Assembly: GCA_030765065.1 (NCBI GenBank)
Contig: CM060990.1
Span: 664,156,618-664,220,617, forward strand
Length of the DNA: 64,000 bases
Reading direction: 5' to 3'
DNA from: Deroplatys truncata
Taxonomy: Eukaryota > Arthropoda > Insecta > Mantodea > Mantidae
Under the pieces are notes generated by a model. It had not been told where the DNA came from. It made no database searches and was given only the letters and a program-made list of their open reading frames with translations. The number at the start of each line of letters is the position of its first letter. Position 1 is the first letter of the stretch. Both the position numbers and the translations under genes were made by a program. Positions 44,588 to 54,986 of the stretch are shown piece after piece.

Positions 44588-45072
44588 CTGGACTAATGAG
44601 GGAGGCGACATCTAGCACTGCGACCCTCAAGGCATCCATTGTGTGTATACCCCCGGAAGGAACGGATGAGTTGAGGGAGCTGCAGGAGGCATACGGGTTG
44701 CAGAGCGAAGCCGGCGCACGTGAACAGAGACGCGCAGTATTCCCTAACAGTTCCGGACTTGACCACCCGGCCACGGTAGGGCCGCTCTGAGACGTCCCTC
44801 CAGTGTGACCGGGGAAACATTTCCAAAGCGCAAGCCTCCGCCCCATCTGCACGACACCGACCGAAACACAGCCCCGGAATCAACCTGAAACACGAAAGGA
44901 AAATGAAATGTGAGGCAATGGGGAAGAGAAGAGAGTCGTGCGGGGACATCCCACTCCAGCATTCGCCTTTGTAATCCGGGGAAAACCACGAAAAACCCAT
45001 GGTCAGAATGGGCGGTCATCGGGACCTTCCGAATGCGAGCCTCAAACGTTACCACTGAGCCACCTCGCTAGA
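44588..45072 (-). repeat. SINE-2, inverted, with 13-bp target duplication and AGTCC tail
   Basis: Direct repeats tgtcaatagtgga (44575-44587 and 45073-45085) bound the copy. On the minus strand the head lies near 45072 and the element ends in four AGTCC pentamers (about 44583-44603 on the plus strand). It inserted into or just beside the 3' end of the neighbouring plus-strand SINE-2. Confidence 0.85.
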
Positions 45073-45254
45073 TGTCAATAGTGGATAGACAGTAAGCTTT
45101 ATTTACATTTTAACATATCCATAGTGTTGAAAGTAATTTTAGCCGATAATAGTTAAGCTTGTTTCAGTGCTTTTTACAAACATAATCAATAGTGAACATC
45201 CGATAAAGACTTATAAAAATTTAGTATTTATTTATGCGAGGCGTGGTTTTAAAG

Positions 45255-46195
45255 TTGAGGCAGTATTTTAAACACTTAAATGATTTTGGTCAAATTATAT
45301 AATATAAATTCAATAACAGCCCGCCTTAAAGCAATATGTGTATGTAACAATATATAAAAAGTGTATATTACAGTCATTGTATATGTTTATATTATTGTAT
45401 ACATGTAATAATATTATGTGAATGTATTACGTAATTTAATAATGTAGGAGCTGTGAGAATAATAGGTTAGAAGTTGCTAACAATGAGGTAACCTTGAGGC
45501 AATAATGAATTTGAAAGGTTAACAATACTACTTGTAATTCTTGGAAGCAATAATGTGATTTTAGTGACAGTTCATAAAATAGCCAATCAACAACCAGAAA
45601 AAGCTTTAGTTAAATGAAGGTGTTCTATTGGAGTAGGATTAGCCAATTAGAAGCTGAATTATAGCAAAATTTTCAAATTCAGAGTTCAGTCGCTTGTAGA
45701 CAGTGCTCCTAACTGGACGCGTTGGTTGTAGGCAGACCCGAGACACGTCCTAAAAAAATGTAATACGTATTCAGTGTGAGACAAAAATAGTTTACGTGTT
45801 AAAAAGTGCAAGTAATTAACAAAAGAATCTCACAGCTCTCTATATCAGTGAAGTGTTATTTAAATCGTGTCAAGCATTAATAAATGGAGTGAAGAAAAAC
45901 TTAAAATCTGTGTAAGCCTACATTCTTCAGTCGCACCACGCCCTGCTAAGACATGCATGTCTCTAACAAAAATACTGACGCAGCCGAGGCAAACATAAAG
46001 ATATAATATTTAATGAAACAGTCAAAATTACAAAGTTAATATTTGTTTTAAACATTTTTGGGGGGGGGCAAAGGCCACCGGAAAGTACATTTGGGGCCAA
46101 GGCTACCGGAAAGCGGGTACCATACGTGCGGTTGCAACCAACTTCAAGTTCGGTTTCCCAAAAGTTGAAATATAATACAACTCCTTCTAAAATAT
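45255..46195 (+). repeat. ~0.9 kb repeat of unknown class, copy 1
   Basis: This aligns, inverted, with 48110-48983 over nearly its full length ('gcctacattcttcagt', 'actgacgcagccgaggcaaa', 'ggtaccatacgtgc'). It carries no coding frame. Terminal shape is unresolved. Confidence 0.75.
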
Positions 46196-46206
46196 ATCTT
46201 TCTCAA

Positions 46207-46622
46207 AGTAAGTACCGATAAGTTTTAAAAAATAACAGAACATTATTTGCCGTAACGGGAAACCAGATTTTGTATGCCTTCGTCAAAGAATGATGCCGCT
46301 TGTGACGAAAGTCAAGTCGGCACTTCCTGGTTCACAAGCCCGATAGGGCACCAAGCAATTTTCATTTGTTTCTTCATCTGAAGCAATTCCTTGGTGGAAA
46401 ACATATCAACGACGATGATGTGAAACAAGAAATGCAAACTTGGCTTTCACCACAGGCGGCATCATTCTTTGACGAAGGCATACAGAAACTGGTTTCCAGT
46501 TACAAGTGCCTGAATAACGGCGTTGACTATGTGGAGAAGTAGTAAGGTGTAAGGTAATGAATGATAATAAAGTATTTGGAAAATAATGTTGTGTTATTTT
46601 TAAAAAATTATCGGCATTTACT
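46207..46622 (+). mobile_element. Mariner-derived hairpin MITE
   Basis: Inverted ends of about 47 bp ('agtaagtaccgataagtttt' and its inverse) enclose a transposase C-terminus. A further 47-bp inverted pair is internal: 46258-46303 is the reverse complement of coding sequence at 46451-46497. The left side is therefore an inverted copy of the element's own 3' part. Confidence 0.75.
46333..46542 (+). pseudogene. Mariner transposase C-terminal fragment
   Basis: The frame reads 'HKPDRAPSNFHLFLHLKQFL', 'GGKHINDDDVKQEMQTWLSP', 'QAASFFDEGIQKLVSSYKCL' and 'NNGVDYVEK' before a TAG. This is a typical mariner C-terminus. The Asp expected in 'APSDF' is Asn, and everything N-terminal is missing, so it is inactive. 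Confidence 0.8.
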
Positions 46623-46734
46623 TTAAAAACAAGCCTCGTATTTCAAGTATAAAATCTTAGCCCTATGTATGTCCATTAAAATGTATGTATATAATAAAAC
46701 AGTACCATATTTTTTCTTTCTCTAGCACATACCT

Positions 46735-47155
46735 ATTGGATTTACAACGGAGGCGAACACCTCGCGCACTGTGGCCTACGTGATATCTATTGCGCCTACC
46801 AATAAGTGGGAACCACAGAAGGTTACACGCCGCAGGCAGACAGGCCACAGAGAGGCGCGGAAGTCCCTAACAGTTCCTAGCTCGAAGACCCGTCCACGGG
46901 GAATACTCTTTTCTTGGATCAGACAACCGTGCCATCTTTCTGGCACTGCCTCACGCCAGGAAATCTAGAAGCACACCTAAAACATATGAAGGAGACGGAA
47001 TGAAAGAGAAATTCAGTAGTGGTAGATGAGAAACCGCTGCAACATGCGCCTATGCCTATCGACCAGGTAAAACCAGAAAAAACCCAAGGTCAGAGTTGGC
47101 GGTTAACGGGAATCGAAGCCGGGACCTCCAGAATGTGAGCCTCCCTCGCTCGGTA
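46735..47155 (-). repeat. SINE-2-type copy
   Basis: On the minus strand the decayed head (about 47090-47150, 'ccgagcgagggaggctcaca', B box 'ggcttcgattcccg') is followed by the '...ggttttacctggtcgat' linker and the SINE-2 body with 'ctgtggcctgtctgcctgcg'. Confidence 0.6.
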
Positions 47156-47480
47156 TACCTACAGAAGTACTTAGTTTTGGGGCACTTTTAATCAAAAGAA
47201 ATCCATTTTAAAGATGTATGTATGCGTGTATATGAACAGCATAATTCAAAAAGGAAAATTCAGATGAATACTAAACTTGGTGTTTAAGATTGGCATCTTC
47301 CAAATATGCGATACAAAGATTTTTAAGAAAAAACTCACCCTAAACTACCCTTTGTATGGAACATTTGTCGTTATTGTTTATTTCCTCAGCATGCCTCTAA
47401 CGATTTTGATTAAAGTACCAGTTGTTTTACACATTTCCACTAATAATATGTATATTTTGACTTTTCTGTGAATAGCCCTT
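47156..47480 (+). repeat. Family A repeat fragment
   Basis: The blocks 'gaacagcataattcaaaaag', 'gatacaaagatttttaagaa' and 'ctctaacgattttgattaaa' are in the orientation of 59620-60545. Confidence 0.65.
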
Positions 47481-47699
47481 TATTTAACAACATTTTGAAT
47501 AGTTTTGTTTAAAGGGAAACAATAAACCACAAAGCTTACAAGAGAACAAGAGTAAAAGTTCATTAAAATGCATACTTTTTTTTAATAATTCCTTTTCGTA
47601 GCGTTAGCAAGTTTTGAAATATTCCATTTTGCACGTTTACACTCTTCTCGAATGTGATAGTATCATATAAGGGACATGCTCGAAACCCTGCGACCTTCT

Positions 47700-49430
47700 A
47701 TTTTAGTTTCTCTACCACGCATAGTAGGTAGAGAAGGTATTGCATTCTACCGAAAAATTCTATACCGAGATTTCACCGTAAACACGTGTTTAGAGGCCAC
47801 GTGAATGCTAAAACTACATTTTTAGAAAAAAGGTCCATGTGTGTGTGTCTGTGAATAGCACCACTCAAAAACGAAAAGTCCGATAAATACCAAACTGGGT
47901 ACTTAGATTCAGTACCTTTCAAAGATGCGACACGAATATTTTCAACAAAATCCCCCACCCCAAATTACTCTTTACATGGAACATTTTTTCGGAATTTTTT
48001 ATTTTATAAAAATGGCTCTAACGATTTTGATTAAAATACCATATATAAAAGATATTTACATGATAAATAAAATGTGTATCTTGAATTTTCTGGGAATAGC
48101 TTGTAAAGTGAAGAAGTTATTTTGTTGTAGGAGCTGTATTGTAGTTCAACTGTTGGGGAGCCGAACTTGAAGTAGTTGCAACTGCACGTATGGTACCCGG
48201 TAGCCTTCGTCCAAAAAATTAAATATTAACTTTGTAATTTGACTGTTTCTTTAAATATTATATATTTATGTTTGCCTCGGCTGCGTCAGTATTTATATTT
48301 GTTTTAGAGACATGAATGTCTTAGCAGGGAGGTGGTGCTACTGAAGAATGTAGGCTTATACAGATTTTAATTTTTTATTCACTCCTTTTTATTACGAGTA
48401 ATTCTTGATACGATTTATATAACACTTCACTGATATAGAGAGCTGTAAGATTCTTTTATGAAATACTTGCACTTTTTAAACACGTAAGCTATTTTCTCAC
48501 ACAAAATATGTATTAAATTTCTCGAAGTCACATCTCGCAATCGGTTAGGAACACTGTCTGCAAGCAACTGAACTGATTTCTACCGCCTAAATTTGTAAAC
48601 TTCTGTATTTCAAGTCTCTGATCGGCTATACCTAATACAATAGAATACTTTTATTTAACTTAAGCTTTTCCTGGTTGTTGATTGGCTATTTTATAAACTG
48701 TCACAAAAATTACATTATTGCTTCCAAGAATTACAAGTAGTATAGTTAAACTTTCAAATTCATTATTGCCTCAAGGTTACCTCATTGTTAGCAACTTTTA
48801 ACCTATTATTCTTACAGTTTCTACATTATTAAATTACGTAATACATTCACATAACATTATTACACATGTATACAATAATATAAACATATACAATGACTGT
48901 AATATTCACTTTTTATGTATTGTTACATACACATATTGCTTTAAGGCAGGCTGTTATTGAATTATATTAAAAATACTGCCTCAAAAGTCCTCTTCATTCG
49001 GAAGGAATTTTGTGTAATCTTGTGTAATTGGTAAATGTTAAGCGATAGACGAAAACATATTACACAAAAAAGTGTAGATCTATTTAAAACCCACAATTTA
49101 TTACAAATAAGCTTTTTTGTGGCATAAGAAATTTCTGAGATCCGTTGTTAATATTTTGAATTGTTCAATACTTAGCCATTCTTTTAAAGTTGTGTCGATT
49201 TTCAGTTGTTTCTCGCGATGTCATGGAAAGAGCTTTTAAGGCCAATGTGTAGCGGCCAGTTCTTAAACATTTTACTATCGCTGTTCCCTTTTTACCCTAA
49301 CGAAATGTGTACTGTAGCAGTTTCTGCAAAGGTTTATTTGATTAAAGCTAAGTGGATAGAAAAATAGTCTTTAGTAAGAATAGTTTGTGTACTCACTAAT
49401 AAACGATGCGAATGTAACAGGTCAGAGTTT
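47700..49430 (+). repeat. Family A repeat split by an 874-bp insertion
   Basis: Left part 47700-48109 ('gtagagaaggtattgcattc' to 'ctgggaatagcttgtaaagt') and right part 48984-49430 ('cctcttcattcggaaggaat' onward) are continuous in intact family A. The gap is filled by the repeat at 48110-48983. Confidence 0.75.
48110..48983 (-). repeat. ~0.87 kb repeat of unknown class, copy 2, with 5-bp direct repeats
   Basis: Family A sequence on both sides fixes the limits. AAAGT occurs at 48105-48109 and 48984-48988, consistent with a 5-bp target duplication. The copy is inverted relative to 45255-46195. A 5-bp duplication and the absence of coding frames would allow a solo long terminal repeat or another non-autonomous element. 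I leave the class open. Confidence 0.7.
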
Positions 49431-49954
49431 TTTTTTTGTATTCTAACTTTCTTTTCATCGCAAGAGGTTGACACCACAAATAACAATTTGAATGTTGTTT
49501 TCGCTTGTAGTAACTAAGCACTTGTTGCTTAATTTGAAACCAATCCTTAGTAAAAATATACGTTGGGTAACGTAACGCGATGAAAATGTCACCTTTTTAC
49601 CAGGTGGCCCAACCGCGCCGTATTTCAAGTGTGTAGATCTCCCTTCGTGTGTTGAAAGAGTTGCAGAAATCATCGGGGTAATTTCAAGTAAACACTGTCA
49701 AATTAGTGTGAGCGAGCATTTTTTTAAAGTTCCACTTATATCCCTCCATTAATTATAATGGTCTTATCGGTGGACTTTCCTTTGGAACATGTTATTGCCT
49801 ACAATGGTGTTAACTCGTATTCGCCTGTTTTTGTGTTCCTAGTAAACTTTGGGCTTTATTAATTAGATCACACACATTCACACTCTCATTCATACTTCCA
49901 AACTACGGGGAGAATAGGGAATAATCTTGGCTAGACAAAAATTCTCTCCCCCAC

Positions 49955-50025
49955 CGAGGAATTGAACCCGATATCCCTCACACAGCAGGCAAGTGCTCTA
50001 CGGACTGAGCTACGGCACCAGTAGA
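49955..50025 (-). other. tRNA-like sequence inside TIR element
   Basis: The minus strand reads 'gccgtagctcagtccgtaga', an anticodon-arm-like 'cttgcctgctgtgtgag' and a B box 'cgggttcaattcctcgg'. The arm can pair with wobble positions, with a loop giving GCT, but the long variable arm of a serine tRNA is absent. I regard it as tRNA-derived, not a working gene. Confidence 0.55.
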
Positions 50026-50362
50026 GCTTTGTTCTACGACCCTTACTTATCAGCAAAGACGATGAGCGGATCGTACTTCCCAGGCTTGCAATAGAGTGTA
50101 CAGTCCGTGATGATAGACAAAAACAGACCCTGCCACTAGAGTGTACACTCCGTGTGATGATTGACAGAAATAGAGCGAGAAGGTCTTAGAGTATTTTCCA
50201 CTTCAGTTACACAGGCTTTATTTTCGAGGGAATAAACTCACTTTTTAGATTGACAAATTAATTACAACGTCTTTCTTTGACTTATAAGTTTCTGCCTTTA
50301 GCTATTGTTTTAATTGCTGTTCTTGCCTAACATTACAGACCATAATCAACAAACATGAGAGG

Positions 50363-50467
50363 ATGTTGGAAAATTTCAAGAAGATGGGTTGTAACATGAG
50401 TGTAAAGGTGCATTTTCTGCATTCACATATCGACTACTTTCCAGAAAATCTGGGACATTATAGTGAA
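50363..50467 (+). pseudogene. Captured 105-bp fragment of the gene at 23712-25319
   Basis: The block is 104/105 identical by eye to the reverse complement of 23873-23977. It encodes 'MLENFKKMGCNMSVKVHFLH' and 'SHIDYFPENLGHYSE'. The one difference is synonymous (TAC/TAT, Tyr). It sits at a point where copy 1 of the same TIR element has about ten unrelated bases. Immediately after it, 'tttcactataatg' (50468-50480) is the inverted repeat of its last 12 bases. Confidence 0.85.
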
Positions 50468-50789
50468 TTTCACTATAATGTTTTCGTTTGCTATTATAAA
50501 TGTAATTGTTTCTATTATTATCATCATCTAACGGTACTGATATGCTGACTTCTGTCATTAATTAGGCGTTCGACATTTTCCCATTTGATTGATACGATAT
50601 TCCAACCGTCTCCGTGTATCCATATGGATGTTTCTGAGAACCGCTGATGTAGCAGCAGCAATGCGCCAGTTCCCCACTGACCTGTGTTTATTTAGAATTT
50701 AGGAATTATCCCGTTGAATTCTACAACTCTTTAAACGCACGAAGGGGTATCTGCAAACGTCAAATACGGCGCGGTTTGGCCACCTGGTA

Positions 50790-51127
50790 TTATTGCTGTA
50801 ATTGTAACAGATATGTGTGAATCTGCCAACAGGTAGAGAGAGACGTGTGAATGCATCCATTATTGTTTTATCTTATCGTATTTGTATTACCTTTTTTGTA
50901 ATTTTAGATTTTGGTTGCAGAACGGAACATTGACGTGTAAAATGAGGTATAGTGAAGCAAAAAATATAATCTTCAAATTTTGTGTGTGTGTTACTCTTTC
51001 GCTCAGGAATAATCGAAAGGATTATTATAAAACTTGGTTTATAACATACCTTAAATACCTTTTTGAGAATGTGCTATAGGTACAGGATGGGTGAAAATAA
51101 TGTGCGGAAAATTGCAGAGTAGAAGGG
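50790..51127. other. Unannotated stretch
   Basis: I recognise nothing. Confidence 0.4.
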
Positions 51128-51420
51128 CAGTACGACCGAGGGAGGTGGCGCCGCAGTAAAGTGAGCGACTCGCACTCGGGAGATCCCAGGTACCGGCCAA
51201 CCTGACGAAGGTTTTTTCGCGATCTTCCTCGGCCGCTAGGTGATTGCTGGGTTGGATAATTTAATCCGTGAATTTTCCTATCATCCCTTTAAGAACTACA
51301 TTTCATTTCCTTCTTCACCGCCATGCCCGGATATGCTATGATCTAGAGTTTGGTTGCTACTGACACAGGTTATTGGCTTGTAAGTCCTTGGGGGTGTAAT
51401 TCCTACAACGAGAAAGGTAA
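51128..51420 (+). repeat. SINE-3 copy with partial body unit
   Basis: The head 'cgagggaggtggcgccgcag' is followed by 'acctgacgaaggttttttcg', 'ggataatttaatccgtgaat' and a shortened form of the 76-bp unit ('ggatatgctatgatctagag'), ending 'attggcttgtaag'. Confidence 0.7.
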
Positions 51421-52710
51421 TCCGTTGAAGAAGAAAGCTCTTATCAAACTAAGCATTTTGAGGTTAGGAGCATGGAGTCACAGTTAGAGTTATAACACCA
51501 GAGCTGCATGAACATGATTGAAATTTCACTTTATGAAACATCCTCATTTGCCAGTCAAAATGACATGTAACTCACACGACAGGTGTGTACGTACTGTCTC
51601 AACTAATGAGTACAGGTACACGATGAGAAATAACATTACATGTGTGTACTGTACTGTACTCTTTGTAGTGGACAAGACGAGCGTTCGATATTACCGTAGC
51701 ATCCAGCAGGCTTCACAACACAAATGCGGCATCGAACATCAGACACACCTAACGACAGTAACTAGTACTGTACAAGGGTGCGCTTTGTTTACATCCTACA
51801 TACCACGGGCCGGTTTCAGAATCGGAGACACTAACATTTACTGTTGACACAGTAAAAAATCTTCTGTGACTCCTTGTTCCTGTCCTCAAAATGCATATTT
51901 GGGTACTGCCTTTCTACTCTACAGTTTTCCGCACCCAGTATAATATCCTAGTTACATTCTCCTTAAAGGGGATTCTAATGAGGGACAAAGTAAAAATGGA
52001 AATAGCTTTTCATCAGTACATTTTTTTAAAAATAAAGCGTACACTGTACAAGTTTATAAATATATATCCGATGAGTTTTTTGTTTATAAGATTTGAATAG
52101 AAGTATTAGTTTTGGTTACTATTTTTCGTTACGTAAACCAGTTTCTATGGAAATATGTCAAGCATAACGAACGCGGGAATTCGTGTAATTCTGTTAACAC
52201 CACCAGAAAAAACAGTTTTATTAACCGTTTATGAATTTATGACATGCCATGGACTTTGAGCAGACGAAGAAGGGCTGACGGAGGGGAAGAGAAGGAGAGA
52301 AAGAGAGACACAGATAAAAGAATCTTCCGAGTTAAATCAACAACGCGAGCGCAGCTAGAGGTTTGCTAGCAAATACTATTAGCTATAACTGTGCTTCAGT
52401 GCAGAAAACTCGTACATGCAGGAAAAAAGTAAAAAAGAAAAAAGGTTGTAAAGTTTTAACTTTGTATTCCCACTTATTCTGTCTCAACAGGAGGCCAAAC
52501 TCGGTTAATTTAATATTGTCGAGATAGGACCTTTTATCTGCCCTTTAACTGTAGCTGCCAGGGACAGCATGCTAACTTACCGCTCTGTGCCGAATGCGAT
52601 TTGAGTCAGCATACTTAAATTCAAGTGTTCACGGCGGCCGATGAGATTACTAACTCTGCTGAATGTTAGCATTGTTCCTCTTGGTTTCTCTGAATGCAGA
52701 CCCTGCATGG
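51421..52710. other. Unannotated stretch
   Basis: A 109-codon frame at 51518-51847 (plus) has no recognised domain. Nothing else is evident. Confidence 0.4.
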
Positions 52711-54417
52711 TAGAGGTCTGCACGGGCCGAAATTCTGTGTCCCGGCCCGATTCGGCCCTGTTAGAACCGAGCCCGAGATTAGTTTATATTGTATCAACTG
52801 GTCCGGCCCGGTCAGAACCGAGCCAGAGATTAGGTTATACTGTACCAGCCGGTCCGGCCCGGACAAAACCAAGTCCGAGCCCGAGATTAGTTTATACTGT
52901 ACCAGCCGGTCCGGCCCGGACAAAACCGAGTCCGAGCCCGAGATTAGGTTATACTGTACCAGCCGGTCCGGCCCGGACAAAACCGAGTCCAAGCCCGAGA
53001 TTAGTTTATACTGTACTAGCCGGTCCGGCCCGGACAAAACCAAGTCCGAGCCCGAGATTAGTTTATACTGTACCAGCCGGTCCGGCCCGGACAAAACCAA
53101 GTCCGAGCCCGAGATTAGGTTATACTGTACCAGCCGGTCCGGCCCGGACAAAACCAAGTCCGAGCCCGAGATTAGTTTATACTGTACCAGCCGGTCCGGC
53201 CCGGACTCAAAACAAGTCCGAGCCCGAGATTAGGTTATACTGTACCAGCCGGTCCGGCCCGGACAAAACCGAGTCCGAGCCCGAGATTAGGTTATACTGT
53301 ACCAGCCGGTCCGGCCCGGACAAAACCAAGTCCGAGCCCGAGATTAGTTTATACTGTACCACCTGTTCCGGTCCGGACAGAACCGAGTCCGAGATTAGCT
53401 TATATTGTACGAACCGGTCCGGCCCGGTCAGAACCGAGCCCAAGATTAGGTTATACTGTACCACCCGGTCCGGCCCGGTCAGAACCGAGTCCGAGATTAG
53501 GTTATACTGTACCACCCCGTCTGGCCCGGACAGAACCGAGCCCGAGCCCAGGTTATACTCTTCCAGCCGGTCCGGCCCGGACAGAACAAAGCCCGAGATT
53601 AGTTTATACTGTACCAGCCGGTCCGGCCCGATCAAAACCGAGCCCCTGCCTGAAATTAGGTTATACTGTACAAACCCGGACTGGCCTGGACAGAATTGAG
53701 TCCGAGATTAGTTTATACTGTACAGCCCGTTCCGGCTCGGTCAGAACCGAGCCCGAGATTGGGTTATGCTGTACCACCCGGTCCGGTCCTGTCTAATTTG
53801 GATTTAAACAAAATTATTTTGCAGTTATTTATTATTACTTTGATTATTATCGTCACCATCAGTCCACAAAGCGCTACGCCTTAGGTGCGACGGTAATCGG
53901 GTTCGAATTCAGGACCAATTGGAGAAACACTTCACAGAAATAGTGGCGCTGAGGTGCTGGAATCCGCAAGTAAAGAGACATGTTGACGATATACTGCCTT
54001 ATTGATCACATACCGCTCCTATTACTACATTCTGCCCAGGATGTCCTGGATATGGGTGGACGGAGGGAGGCGGAGTTTGCAGCTGCCGTGCTGTGGTAAC
54101 ATTATACGCAATTGGCCAAAGCGAGCATTTGTTATTACTGCGTAGTATTACTACTGCATTGGATGTGTGCAAGCTGCGATAATTGGGCCATTCAGGGAAC
54201 TTAAAAAAAAGTGATAAATTAATTGTTTTTCTTTATTTTCCCTTTACATTGAAACGTTTTCGTTATTTTCTTTCTCAAAGGCGAAAATAATATGTTTTAT
54301 TAAAATACCATAACTTTAAAGATATTTAAATCACAAAATGCATATATTAAATGTGATAAATTAATAGTTTCTTCCTTATTTTCAAGTCCGAGCCCAGCCC
54401 GCCCGTGCAGATCTCTG
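52711..54417. mobile_element. hAT-like non-autonomous element with internal minisatellite
   Basis: Ends 'tagaggtctgcacgggcc' and, inverted, 'cagagatctgcacgggcg' match over the inner 16 bases with one difference. The CAG start and short ends suit hAT. I could not find an 8-bp target duplication, so the class is tentative. The interior is a GC-rich minisatellite plus about 600 bp of AT-rich sequence. Confidence 0.6.
52757..53790. repeat. 57-bp GC-rich minisatellite, about 18 units
   Basis: The unit 'ccggtccggcccggacaaaa' + 'ccgagtccgagcccgagatt' + 'aggttatactgtaccag' is 57 bp. Variants lack 6 bp (51 bp). Since both lengths are multiples of three, several frames stay open: plus 52641-53699 (352 codons, 19-residue repeat YTVPAGPARTKPSPSPRLV), plus 52694-53233, and minus 52666-53157 and 53207-53635. 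A protein role is unlikely. A solitary related unit at 54384-54408 marks the far end of the host element. Confidence 0.9.
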
Positions 54418-54986
54418 TTTATAGGACGTATACTAAACGATTAATACTCCTTTGAAACGCATATAAACCAGGGAAATATATTGTGTAAATAGAGGAATTC
54501 AAAATGATATCGGTATCCGAAATAAAAGCCAATAAAAGGGGCCCAGTATATTATTTATAGGAGAGACAATACTTTCCGGAGCACACAGATGTCAGAAACT
54601 AAACCAAATTGCGTGTTGGAGCCACGATAGAGGACAGCGTTCCGACGGATATAGCCGTCGTTAGCAGTGAAAGGGTTAAGAGGTCGATTATCTGCACTTT
54701 ACTTTCTGACGGACGTCTCTTAGATGGGAGATGGAAGATATTGGCCGCAGTCATAAAGGGGAACATAAAATAAAAGAAAAGAGGACAGAGGAGGCGACAG
54801 AGAGTGAAACCAGGTAAGCTACATGCGTTCGATATCGGGACATCCGGTCATCGGTGGGGAAGTACTAATGGAAAAGTGTAGTTGAAAACTCGCAACATGT
54901 GCCCTGTCTTCACGTCCCCTCCTCCCATTGTAAAGAACTAGAACGTCGGGATACTGTTCTTCCACTTGTCAGAATAAAGGGTCCTT
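54418..54986. other. Unannotated stretch
   Basis: I recognise nothing. Confidence 0.4.

Larger units (their letters stand above)
49600..50787. mobile_element. TIR element with tRNA-like core, copy 2 (complete)
   Basis: Terminal repeats 'ccaggtggcccaaccgcgcc' (left) and its inverted match (25 of 26 bases by eye) are bordered by TA (49598-49599, 50788-50789). The 1188-bp interior includes an inverted tRNA-like block at 49955-50025 and an insertion of foreign coding DNA at 50363-50467. No transposase is present. Copy 1 is at 10729-11771. Confidence 0.85.

Noticed and set aside
45255-48983. One element with very long terminal inverted repeats
   Set aside because: The right arm is separately bounded by family A sequence and AAAGT repeats, and the spacer contains unrelated older repeats, so two independent copies fit better.
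51518-51847. A 109-codon plus-strand gene
   Set aside because: No domain, no promoter or splice context, and ordinary composition for the region.
52641-53699. A 352-codon protein with 19-residue repeats as a real gene
   Set aside because: Frames are open on both strands because the unit length is a multiple of three. There is no start context, domain or non-repeat portion of note.
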